Positions 23,596 through 31,142 of a stretch of 32,584 nt of DNA are shown here, one piece after another. The notes beneath the pieces are model-generated. The model was not told the DNA's origin, searched no databases, and saw nothing but the letters and a program-made list of their open reading frames with translations. Position numbers and translations under genes: made by a program. Each line of letters starts with the position of its first letter. The first letter of the stretch is position 1. This DNA comes from Betaproteobacteria bacterium (GTDB taxonomy: Bacteria; Pseudomonadota; Gammaproteobacteria; Burkholderiales; Burkholderiaceae_C): contig JANYBQ010000345.1 of the NCBI GenBank assembly GCA_025360705.1, forward strand, positions 1-32,584. The letters run 5' to 3'.

Positions 23596-23803
23596 TGAAT
23601 GGCAGTCCTTGCACGCGAGGGTAAAACTGGAGGCGTAGCGCGACGATACACGCTAGCATATGGGCACAATGTTTATGCCAGTATGGGTGATCAGGCGGCA
23701 GACCCGTGGCGTCAAAAGTTGCATCAGGAAGAATGGGCAAATTCGCCATGGACCTCCGCAATCGGCAACTCCAAAAAAAAAAGAAGGCTGAAACAGCCGC
23801 AGC
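23596..23803. promoter_or_regulatory. Divergent spacer between xdhA and the purine ABC importer
   Basis: These 208 bases must hold the promoters for xdhAB (minus) and the importer operon (plus). The stretch is AT-richer than its neighbours around 23640-23700 and contains a run of ten A near 23772-23781. I see no perfect copy of the GTGTATACAC palindrome; only a half-like GATACACGC occurs near 23645. No gene is supported in it. Confidence 0.5.
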
Positions 23804-25354
23804 ATGACAACTCCCAGATTGCAGTTATCGGGCATCACCAAACGTTACCCGGCCGTGGTGGCCAACAGCGCTGTGTCGCTCACCGTCATGCCCGGCGAAA
23901 CCCATGCCGTGCTGGGCGAGAACGGTGCCGGTAAATCGACCTTGATGAAAATCATCTACGGCTCGGTCAAGCCCGATGAGGGCAGCGTAATGTTCAACGG
24001 CCAGCCGGTGTTTATCCGCAACCCGCAGGAAGCGCGTGCCATGGGCATCAGCATGGTGTTCCAGCACTTCAGCCTGTTCGACACCATCACGGTGGCCGAG
24101 AACGTGTGGCTGGGGTTGGCAAAAACGCTCACGCTGGACGACGTCACCCGCAGCATCACCGCCAAGGCCCAGGAGTACGGTCTGGACATCGACCCTGCGC
24201 GCCCGGTGCACACTTTAAGCGTGGGTGAGATGCAACGCGTGGAAATCATCCGCGCGCTGCTGACCAACCCGCAGTTGCTGATCCTCGATGAGCCGACCTC
24301 GGTGCTGACACCACAGGCCGTGGACAAGCTGTTCGTGGTGCTGAAAAAGCTGGCGTCCGAGGGCTGCAGCATCCTGTACATCAGTCACAAGCTGCACGAG
24401 ATCCGCGAGTTGTGCAAGGCCTGCACGGTATTGCGCGGCGGCAAGGTCACCGGTGTCTGCGACCCGTCCGAAGAGTCCAACGCTTCGCTGTCGCGCCTGA
24501 TGATCGGCGCCGAACCGCCGCAACTGACGCACCGTGCCCAAAAACCCGGCGCACCGGTGTTGCGCGTGCAGGCCCTTAGCCTTGCGCGGGAAGACCAGTT
24601 CGGCGTGGACCTGGAAGAAATTTCGATCGAGGTGCGGGCGGGCGAGGTAGTCGGCATTGCGGGTGTGTCGGGCAATGGCCAGAGAGAATTGTTGTACGCT
24701 TTGTCGGGCGAAGACTGCCGCGCCGCAGCCGGTGCCATCAAGCTCGGAGAAGTCGATATGTCGTCGCTGCACCCCGGCATGCGGCGCAAGCTCGGACTGC
24801 ATTTTGTGCCCGAAGAGCGGCTGGGCCGCGGGGCCGTGCCCACGCTGGGGCTGGCGCACAACCTGCTGCTTACGCGCACCGAGGCGCTGTCCAAAGGGCT
24901 CGGCTGGATCAACGTCAAGACGCTGCAGGAGCAGGCGGCCGACATCATCCAGCGCTTTAACGTCAAGGCCGGCGGGCCGGATGCGGCGGCGCGTTCATTG
25001 TCGGGAGGCAATCTGCAAAAGTTCATCGTCGGGCGCGAGATCGACGCCAGGCCCAAACTGCTGATCGTGTCGCAGCCGACCTGGGGCGTGGACGTGGGTG
25101 CGGCGGCGCAAATTCGCGGCGAAATCCTCGCCTTGCGTGACCAGGGCTGCGCGGTGCTGGTGGTCAGCGAGGAGCTGGACGAACTGTTCGAACTCAGCGA
25201 CCGCCTGCACGTGATTGCCAAGGGCCGCCTGTCGCCATCGGTTCCGGTCGCTGACGCCACGACAGAAAAAATCGGCGAGTGGATGAGCGGCCTGTGGAAC
25301 GAGAATGAGTACGACCTGTTAGCGTTAACTGGCCTAACCCATGATCAAGCTTGA
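23804..25354 (+). CDS. ABC transporter ATP-binding protein, BMP/nucleoside importer type (two ABC domains)
   Basis: The 516-residue protein contains two fused ABC domains. The first has Walker A GENGAGKST (38-46), signature LSVGEMQRVEI (about 137-147) and Walker B LLILDEPTS. The second has a degenerate P-loop GVSGNGQREL (about 287-296), signature LSGGNLQKF (about 398) and a degenerate Walker B ending in SQPTWGVDVGA. This asymmetry is the rule for the sugar/nucleoside (RbsA-YufO-NupO) class. It powers the purine or nucleoside importer formed with the two following permeases and a BMP lipoprotein. The stop overlaps the next ATG by 14 bases, so translation is coupled. Confidence 0.92.
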   Translation: MTTPRLQLSGITKRYPAVVANSAVSLTVMPGETHAVLGENGAGKSTLMKIIYGSVKPDEGSVMFNGQPVFIRNPQEARAMGISMVFQHFSLFDTITVAENVWLGLAKTLTLDDVTRSITAKAQEYGLDIDPARPVHTLSVGEMQRVEIIRALLTNPQLLILDEPTSVLTPQAVDKLFVVLKKLASEGCSILYISHKLHEIRELCKACTVLRGGKVTGVCDPSEESNASLSRLMIGAEPPQLTHRAQKPGAPVLRVQALSLAREDQFGVDLEEISIEVRAGEVVGIAGVSGNGQRELLYALSGEDCRAAAGAIKLGEVDMSSLHPGMRRKLGLHFVPEERLGRGAVPTLGLAHNLLLTRTEALSKGLGWINVKTLQEQAADIIQRFNVKAGGPDAAARSLSGGNLQKFIVGREIDARPKLLIVSQPTWGVDVGAAAQIRGEILALRDQGCAVLVVSEELDELFELSDRLHVIAKGRLSPSVPVADATTEKIGEWMSGLWNENEYDLLALTGLTHDQA

Positions 25355-26408
25355 AGCCCGGCCGCAGCCCTCCGGTTTCTGGAGTTACGGCTCTCCGCTG
25401 CTGGCGCTGGCCATGACCGTGGTGATCGGGGTGATCATGTTCCTGGCGCTCGGAAAAGACCCGGTACGGGGCCTGGAGATGTTTTTCTGGCAACCGATAC
25501 GCAACGGATATGCGCTGGGGGAACTGATGGTCAAGGCGACGCCGCTGCTGATCATCGCGCTGGGGCTGGCGGTATGTTTTCGCTCCAACATCTGGAACAT
25601 CGGCGCCGAGGGGCAATACATAATCGGCGCCGTCTTTGCGGGCGGGGTGGCGTTGCTGGCCGACAAGGGTACCGGCGCGTGGATCGTAGTGCCGATCGTG
25701 CTGGCCGGTGTTGTTGGCGGCATGCTGTGGGCCGCGATTACGGCCGTGTTGCGGGACCGCTTCCATGCGAGTGAAATCCTGGTCAGCCTGATGCTGGTCT
25801 ATATCGCGGTGCAGTTGCTGAGTTACCTGGTCGGCGGTCCGTGGAAGGACCCGAATGGCTTCAATTTTCCGCAAAGCAAAACCTTCGAGGCAGCGACGCG
25901 AATCCCGCGCTTGTTCGAAGGTTCGCGGATAAGCATCGGAGTCGTGCTGGCGGCGTTGGGTGTGGGCGCGATGTGGGTGTTCCTGTTCCGCACGCGGGCC
26001 GGGTTCGCGCAGCAAGTGGGTGGCCTTGCGCCGGCCGCCGCGCGTTACGCCGGCTTCTCGTCGCGCAAGACCTTGTGGACCGCACTCATGATCTCGGGCG
26101 GCGCCGCCGGTCTGGCGGGTGCACTCGAAGTGGCGGGCCCGATCGGGCAACTCACCACCTATGTGCCGGCGGGTTATGGGTTCGCGGCCATCATCGTGGC
26201 ATATGTCGGCCGGCTGCATCCGGTCGGTATGGTGTTCTCGGCCATTTTGATGAGCATGTTCTACATCGGCGGCGAAATGGCGCAGTCGCGCCTCGGGCTG
26301 ACCAAATCGCTTACGGGCGTATTCCAGGGGCTGCTGCTGTTCAGCCTGCTGGCCTGCGATACGCTGGTGAACTACCGGCTCGGGTTCGGCCGTTCGGGAA
26401 GCAAATAA
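25341..26408 (+). CDS. ABC transporter permease 1 (BMP/nucleoside importer type)
   Basis: The 355-residue protein has eight to nine hydrophobic helices. The family core is visible in the segment FRSNIWNIGAEGQYIIGAVF (about residues 77-96), followed by DRFHASEILVSLMLVYIAVQL, and GFAAIIVAYVGRLHPVGMVF near residue 280. These identify the BPD_transp_2 class used by purine and nucleoside importers (YufP/NupP-like). It overlaps the ATPase gene at its start and touches the second permease gene as TAATG at its end. The two permeases probably form a heterodimer in the inner membrane. Confidence 0.92.
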   Translation: MIKLEARPQPSGFWSYGSPLLALAMTVVIGVIMFLALGKDPVRGLEMFFWQPIRNGYALGELMVKATPLLIIALGLAVCFRSNIWNIGAEGQYIIGAVFAGGVALLADKGTGAWIVVPIVLAGVVGGMLWAAITAVLRDRFHASEILVSLMLVYIAVQLLSYLVGGPWKDPNGFNFPQSKTFEAATRIPRLFEGSRISIGVVLAALGVGAMWVFLFRTRAGFAQQVGGLAPAAARYAGFSSRKTLWTALMISGGAAGLAGALEVAGPIGQLTTYVPAGYGFAAIIVAYVGRLHPVGMVFSAILMSMFYIGGEMAQSRLGLTKSLTGVFQGLLLFSLLACDTLVNYRLGFGRSGSK

Positions 26409-27328
26409 TGGAAACCTACGCTCTGCTGATTGCCGCGACCCTGAACGCCGGTACGGTGCTGGCGCTGGCCTCATTGGGGTTGCTGATCAACGAAAAAGTA
26501 GGCATCGTCAATCTGGGCGCGGAGGGCATGATGCTGTGCGCGGCAATCGCCGGGTTCGCGACCGTGGTGCATAGCGGCAACGACTGGCTCGGTTTTGCCG
26601 CGGGGATGGCGGCCGGCGCCGTGCTGGCGGCCATCTTCGGCGTGCTGGTGATCTGGCTCAACACCAACCAGTACGCCACCGGCTTGGCACTCACATTGTT
26701 TGGCACCGGCTTCTCGGCTTTTGTGGGCACGGGTTATGTGCAAGCCAGAATGCCCGAGCGTCCTGGTTATGCCATTCCGGGTCTGGCGGATATACCGCTG
26801 GTCGGACCGGCATTGTTCCGGCACCACCCTCTGGTATATCTGACGGTGCTGATCGCGCTGGCGCTGATCTGGTTCATGTACCGCACGCGTAGCGGCCTGG
26901 TAATGCGCAGTGTCGGCGAGAGCCCTGAATCGGCGCATGCGCTGGGTTATCCGGTACGGCGTATCCGGCTGCTGGCCGTGGTGGTGGGCGGTGCGTTATG
27001 TGGGCTGGCGGGCGCTTACCTGTCTATCATCTATACACCGTTGTGGGTCGAAGGCATGGTGTCGGGCAAGGGCTGGATCGCGCTGGCGTTAACCACTTTT
27101 GCCACCTGGCGCCCGGCCCGCGTTTTGCTGGGTGCCTACCTGTTCGGCGGCGTGACGATGTTGCAGTTCCACCTTCAGGCCATCGGGGTGGATGTGCCGA
27201 GCCAGTTTCTGACGATGTTGCCGTACGCCGCCACCATCGTGGTGCTGGCGCTGATCTCGCGCAACCCGCAGTGGATTCGCATCAATATGCCCGCGTCGAT
27301 CGGAAAACCGTTTTATCCCGGCTCATAA
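26408..27328 (+). CDS. ABC transporter permease 2 (BMP/nucleoside importer type)
   Basis: The 306-residue protein belongs to the same BPD_transp_2 class as its upstream neighbour: LASLGLLINEKVGIVNLGAEG (about 22-42) holds the conserved NLGAEGMM motif, followed by NTNQYATGLALTLFGTGFS and the EAA-like loop RSVGESPESAHALGYPVRRIR. About eight hydrophobic segments are seen. ATG 26408 shares its A with the preceding TAA, giving coupled translation. Similar to YufQ/NupQ by order and size. The BMP lipoprotein gene follows after 100 bases with its own ribosome-binding site. Confidence 0.92.
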   Translation: METYALLIAATLNAGTVLALASLGLLINEKVGIVNLGAEGMMLCAAIAGFATVVHSGNDWLGFAAGMAAGAVLAAIFGVLVIWLNTNQYATGLALTLFGTGFSAFVGTGYVQARMPERPGYAIPGLADIPLVGPALFRHHPLVYLTVLIALALIWFMYRTRSGLVMRSVGESPESAHALGYPVRRIRLLAVVVGGALCGLAGAYLSIIYTPLWVEGMVSGKGWIALALTTFATWRPARVLLGAYLFGGVTMLQFHLQAIGVDVPSQFLTMLPYAATIVVLALISRNPQWIRINMPASIGKPFYPGS

Positions 27329-27428
27329 TCGGTGGCTAACGACCGGACCCCGCGTGCCAGGGACAGCGCGAAATTCAGCGCCGCCCCTAAACTTGGCTTT
27401 TTTTGCAACCCCCAACTAGAGGAAACAC

Positions 27429-28598
27429 ATGACAGACTTGAACAAACGATCTCTTATCAAGGCGGCCGCGTTGTCGGCCATCGCAGCAGCCGCGCTTGCT
27501 GGCTGTGGCAAGAAGGAAGAACCAGCTCCGGTGGTGGTTGTCCCCGCGGCGCCCGCGTCGGTGGCCGCGCCGGCGCCCGCCAAGGCCGAGCCGCTAAAAA
27601 TTGCGTTTGCCTATGTGGGACCGGTGGGTGATGGCGGCTGGACCTTTGCGCACGATGTGGGGCGCAAGGCGCTTGAGAAAGAGTATGGGGACAAGATCGT
27701 GACCTCGTTTGTCGAAAACGTTCCTGAAGGAGCCGATGCCGAGCGTGTCATCCGGGACATGGTCAGCCAGGGCAACAAACTCATCTTCGGGACTACCTTC
27801 GGGTATATGGAGCCGATGCTCAAAGTGGCCGCCGACACCAAGGGCGTGATGTTCGAACATGCCACCGGCTTCAAACAGGCCGACAACATGCGCACCTACG
27901 ACAGCCGAACCTACGAAGGTGCCTACATGGCGGGCGTGATCGCGGGGAAAATGACCAAGACCAACACACTCGGCGTGGTGGCATCGGTGCCGATTCCCGA
28001 AGTGCTGCGCAACATCAACAGCTTCACACTAGGTGCGCAGTCCAGCAACCCCAAGATCAAAACCAAAGTAGTGTGGGTCAACGAATGGTTCAACCCGCCC
28101 AAGGAGACCGAGGCGGCTACCGCTCTGATCAACGGCGGTGCCGACGTCCTGTTCCAGAACACCGACTCTCCGGCCGTTCTCAAGACCGCGCAGGACAAGG
28201 GAAAACGCGCCTTCGGCTGGGACTCCGACATGACGGCCTATGGCCCCAAGGCACACCTCGCCTCGGCTGTGATCAATTGGGCTCCGTACTACATCAAGGC
28301 CACCAAAGAGGCACTCGATGGCAGTTGGAAAGGCGGCGGCGGCGCGTGGTGGGGCGTGAAGGAGGGCGCGATCGACCTGGTGTCGATCGCCGACGACGTG
28401 CCTGCCGAAACCAAGGCAAAAATCGATGAGATCAAGGCCGGTCTCAAGGCTGGCACCTACAACATCTGGAAGGGCCCAATCATGGGCTCGGACGGCAAGG
28501 AAGTGCTGGCCAAAGACACCGTCGCCGATGACAAGTTTCTGAGCAGTTTGAACTTCTACGTCAAGGGCGTGGAAGGCAAGGTGCCAGCCGGCAAATAA
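27429..28598 (+). CDS. BMP-family substrate-binding lipoprotein (purine/nucleoside type)
   Basis: The 389-residue protein has a lipoprotein signal peptide with LAGC (lipid Cys26), a Pro/Ala-rich tether, and a BMP/PnrA-type binding fold from about residue 55. Landmarks are KIAFAYVGPVGDGGWTFAHD, NVPEGADAERVIRDMVSQG, GTTFGYMEPMLKVA, and SVPIPEVLRNINSFTLGAQ. The aromatic and acidic residues at these positions bind the base in nucleoside-specific relatives. It starts at ATG 27429 after GAGGAAA. It ends the importer operon; its stop is followed 7 bases later by repeat copy B. A second, soluble paralogue is encoded at 29876. Confidence 0.93.
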   Translation: MTDLNKRSLIKAAALSAIAAAALAGCGKKEEPAPVVVVPAAPASVAAPAPAKAEPLKIAFAYVGPVGDGGWTFAHDVGRKALEKEYGDKIVTSFVENVPEGADAERVIRDMVSQGNKLIFGTTFGYMEPMLKVAADTKGVMFEHATGFKQADNMRTYDSRTYEGAYMAGVIAGKMTKTNTLGVVASVPIPEVLRNINSFTLGAQSSNPKIKTKVVWVNEWFNPPKETEAATALINGGADVLFQNTDSPAVLKTAQDKGKRAFGWDSDMTAYGPKAHLASAVINWAPYYIKATKEALDGSWKGGGGAWWGVKEGAIDLVSIADDVPAETKAKIDEIKAGLKAGTYNIWKGPIMGSDGKEVLAKDTVADDKFLSSLNFYVKGVEGKVPAGK

Positions 28599-28605
28599 GA
28601 GCTTG

Positions 28606-28719
28606 TGAATCTTTCTACTGCGCGGGCCAATCTGACGCCTGCGGTGCTCACCGTACAGGTGTACGGCTCCGCTCCTCGACGCCACCTTGACCCGCTCGCT
28701 ACGAAATATTCACAACCTC
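28606..28719 (-). repeat. 114-bp MITE-like intergenic repeat, copy B (inverted relative to copy A)
   Basis: The reverse complement of this segment matches 5287-5400 at about 106 of 114 positions. Its outer ends form a perfect 8-base inverted repeat, TTGTGAAT at 28603-28610 and ATTCACAA at 28708-28715, extendable imperfectly to about 24 bases. The centre is CCGTACA-GG-TGTACGG. It lies just after the BMP gene stop and just before adenine deaminase, without disrupting either. Confidence 0.85.
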
Positions 28720-28735
28720 TGTGCCCGCTTAGGGA

Positions 28736-29776
28736 ATGAAAGTCAAACCCGTAAGCGCCGAACGCCTGCCCGACCTGTTGCGCAGCATGCCCAAGGCGGA
28801 GCTGCATATCCACATCGAAGGCTCGCTCGAGCCCGAACTGATCTTTGCGCTGGGCCGGCGCAATGGCATACCTCTGGCCTATCCGGACGTGGAAGCTTTG
28901 CGCCGCGCCTATGTCTTCGAACACCTTCAAAGTTTTCTCGACGTGTACCACGCAGGCACCATGGTGCTGCGTACCGAGCAGGACTTCTACGACATGGCGC
29001 GTGCCTACCTGGTGCGTGCCCATGCCGACAACGTGGTCCACGCCGAAATATTCTTCGATACCCAGACCCACACCGGCCATGGGCTGGACGCGGCGGTTGT
29101 CATCAACGGCCTGCACCGAGCCTGCATGGATGCGGCGTCTCAATTTGGCATGAGCGCCTCGCTGATCCTGTGCTTCCTGCGCCATCTGAGCGAGCAGGAT
29201 GCCTTCGAGGCGCTGGAGCAGGCTATGCCACTGCGCGACAAGATTGTCGGCATCGGTCTGGCATCGAGTGAGGTGGGCCATCCGCCGGAGAAATTCGCGC
29301 GCGCGTTCGCGCGTTGCCGAGAACTTGGATTCAGGTTGGTGGCGCATGCGGGCGAGGAGGGCCCGCCGGCCTATATCTGGAGCGCTCTCGACATCCTCAA
29401 GGTGGAACGCATCGACCACGGCGTGCAGTCGGTCCAGGATCCAGCCCTGATGCAGCGCCTGCTGCGCGACCGGATTCCGCTCACGGTGTGTCCCTTGTCG
29501 AACCTGAAACTTCGCGTGTTTCCGACGCTGGCCCAACATAACCTGGGCCGCCTGCTGGACGCCGGTATCGTGGCGACTGTCAATTCAGACGACCCGGCTT
29601 ATTTCGGTGGTTACCTCAACCAGAACTTCACGCAGACTTTTGCGGCCCTGGGGCTGTCGGCGCAGCAGGCCTGGCAGCTGGCGCAAAACAGTTTCAACGC
29701 GAGTTTTATAGACGCGGGCTTGCGGCGTAACTATACCGACCGGCTGGGCCAGGTCTTCGAAACTTTCGACGCTTGA
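28736..29776 (+). CDS. Adenine deaminase (adenosine-deaminase superfamily, Aah1/PA0148 type)
   Basis: The 346-residue metalloenzyme converts adenine to hypoxanthine, feeding XdhAB. Zinc ligands are His24 and His26 (ELHIHIEGSLEP), His204 (VAHAGEEGPP, with catalytic Glu207) and Asp285 (VNSDDPAYF); the catalytic His228 is in ERIDHGV. The segments VHAEIFFDTQTHT, SLILCFLRHLSEQ and SSEVGHPPEKF are, from memory, those of adenine deaminases such as Pseudomonas PA0148 rather than true adenosine deaminases, which carry a GDE-type motif in place of SSEVGHPP. ATG 28736 has a poorly placed ribosome site (AGGGA directly before it). It lies between two BMP binding-protein genes. Confidence 0.88.
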   Translation: MKVKPVSAERLPDLLRSMPKAELHIHIEGSLEPELIFALGRRNGIPLAYPDVEALRRAYVFEHLQSFLDVYHAGTMVLRTEQDFYDMARAYLVRAHADNVVHAEIFFDTQTHTGHGLDAAVVINGLHRACMDAASQFGMSASLILCFLRHLSEQDAFEALEQAMPLRDKIVGIGLASSEVGHPPEKFARAFARCRELGFRLVAHAGEEGPPAYIWSALDILKVERIDHGVQSVQDPALMQRLLRDRIPLTVCPLSNLKLRVFPTLAQHNLGRLLDAGIVATVNSDDPAYFGGYLNQNFTQTFAALGLSAQQAWQLAQNSFNASFIDAGLRRNYTDRLGQVFETFDA

Positions 29777-29820
29777 CGCTGCCGTAAAAGCTCAACAACC
29801 GGCGGTTAAAATCCACGGCT

Positions 29821-29840
29821 GGCTTGCTGCTCCGCAAGCC
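29821..29840 (+). terminator. Stem-loop between adenine deaminase and the second BMP gene
   Basis: GGCTTGC (29821-29827) and GCAAGCC (29834-29840) form a perfect 7-base stem around a six-base loop, followed by CCCTTTCTGTT. The T-tract is interrupted, so it may be a weak terminator or attenuator, or a stabilising hairpin in the leader of the gene starting at 29876. Confidence 0.35.
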
Positions 29841-29875
29841 CCCTTTCTGTTCCCGGAGCCATGTAGAGGACCACC

Positions 29876-30973
29876 ATGTACAAAAACCTCGTTGCCGCGT
29901 TTGCGGCCGCCTGTTTTTTATTCCCCGTTTTTGGCCAGGATGCCAGGCCCCCGCTCAAGATCGGTTTCGTTTACGTCGCGCCCTTGACCGACACCGGCTG
30001 GGTACACCAGCATGATCAGGGTCGCAAGGCCTTGGAGGCGGCGCTGAATCTGCCCGGCCAGACACCCAGGGTCCAGACCACTTATGTCGAGAACGTGCCC
30101 GAGGGACCGGACGCGGAACGCGTGATCCGCGACCTGGTGCAGCAGGGCAACAAGCTGATCTTCACGCCCAGCTTCGGTTACATGGAGCCCACGCTCAAGG
30201 TCGCTCAGGAGTTCCCGGACGTGCGCTTCGAGTCCATCACCGGCTACAAAACCGCGGCCAATGTGGCGACTGCCAACGCGCGTTATTACGAGGGCCGTTA
30301 TCTGTCCGGTGTGGCCGCCGGGCGCATGAGCAAAACCCATCTGGCGGGTTATGTGGCCGGCTTTCCGATCCCGGAAGTGCTACAGGGCATCAATGCGTTC
30401 ACGTTGGGCATGCGCTCGGTGGACCCGTCGGCGCAGGTCAAAGTGATCTGGCTCAACACCTGGTTCGATCCGGCGCGCGAACGCGACGCGGCCGTGACGC
30501 TGTTCAACCAGTATGTGGACGTGATCGCTTTCCATACTGCCTCCAACGCGGTGATGGTCGCGGCGCAGGAACGCGGCAAGATGGCCGTGGCCTACCACTC
30601 GGATATGCGCAGTGTGGCGCCCGACGCGCAGATCGTGGCCGTCATCCACGAATGGGGCAGCTATTACACCCAGCGCGCCCAGGCCGTGCTCGACGGCTCG
30701 TGGAAAAGCGGCAATGTGTGGGGCGGCGTCAAGGAAGGCATGGTGCGCGTCGGCGACTTTGGCTCCAGGGTGCCTTTGCAGGTGCAGCAAGAAGTACTGG
30801 CGCGCCAGAAGGACATTGCGGCGGGGCGACTGCAACCATTTGCGGCGCGCCAGGCGGTGCGCGATAACCAGGGCCATGTGGTGATTGCGGCCGGCAAGTC
30901 ACTCACGGATGCGCAGATTCTGGAGATGAACTGGCTGGTGCAAGGGGTGCAGGGCAATTTGCCGAAGCCTTAA
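29876..30973 (+). CDS. Second BMP-family substrate-binding protein, soluble periplasmic
   Basis: The 365-residue protein is a paralogue of the lipoprotein at 27429, sharing VYVAPLTDTGWVHQHDQGRKA, VENVPEGPDAERVIRDLVQQG, FGYMEPTLKVA and GFPIPEVLQGINAFTLGMR. Unlike that protein, it has an ordinary cleavable signal peptide (cleavage probably after PVFGQ, about residue 21) and no lipobox Cys, so it should be free in the periplasm. GAGGA precedes ATG 29876. No second set of ATPase and permeases is seen, so it probably shares the upstream importer and may widen its specificity, for instance toward adenine given the neighbouring deaminase. Confidence 0.92.
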   Translation: MYKNLVAAFAAACFLFPVFGQDARPPLKIGFVYVAPLTDTGWVHQHDQGRKALEAALNLPGQTPRVQTTYVENVPEGPDAERVIRDLVQQGNKLIFTPSFGYMEPTLKVAQEFPDVRFESITGYKTAANVATANARYYEGRYLSGVAAGRMSKTHLAGYVAGFPIPEVLQGINAFTLGMRSVDPSAQVKVIWLNTWFDPARERDAAVTLFNQYVDVIAFHTASNAVMVAAQERGKMAVAYHSDMRSVAPDAQIVAVIHEWGSYYTQRAQAVLDGSWKSGNVWGGVKEGMVRVGDFGSRVPLQVQQEVLARQKDIAAGRLQPFAARQAVRDNQGHVVIAAGKSLTDAQILEMNWLVQGVQGNLPKP

Positions 30974-31142
30974 GCGCCCACCGGTAGCAGCGCCTTCAAT
31001 TGCGCAAGGTTGACTTTATGCTGACCAGCCTGGGGTGTTGTTCCGCCAACTGGCGGCGGCCTATCGCAAGGACCGCCGAATACGGCTCATCGGTTAAAAG
31101 AGCCGCGAGAACTTCCCGGCCCACCAGACCGGTTGCCCCCGC
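30970..31142 (-). pseudogene. Fossil N-terminal fragment of a Rossmann-fold NAD(P)-binding oxidoreductase
   Basis: On the minus strand this frame reads AGATGLVGREVLAALLTDEP, then YSAVLAIGRRQLAEQHPRLVS, the usual start of atypical SDR-type NAD(P)H-binding oxidoreductases (GxTGxxGxxV dinucleotide loop and a GRR motif at the second strand). After a probable one-base deletion near 31011, the next frame continues HKVNLAQLKALLPVGA before TAA at 30972-30970. No start codon and no rest of the protein are present. The first part overlaps the last codons of the helicase gene in a different frame. The fragment ends against the BMP stop codon. Confidence 0.6.

Noticed and set aside
23640-23652. Half-like copy of the GntR operator (GATACACGC) upstream of xdhA
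   Set aside because: Only about six bases agree with one arm of GTGTATACAC and there is no dyad symmetry; chance match in a 208-base spacer is likely.
23771-23781. Run of ten A before the importer ATPase gene as a frameshift or terminator signal
   Set aside because: It is intergenic, has no preceding hairpin and lies outside any reading frame.
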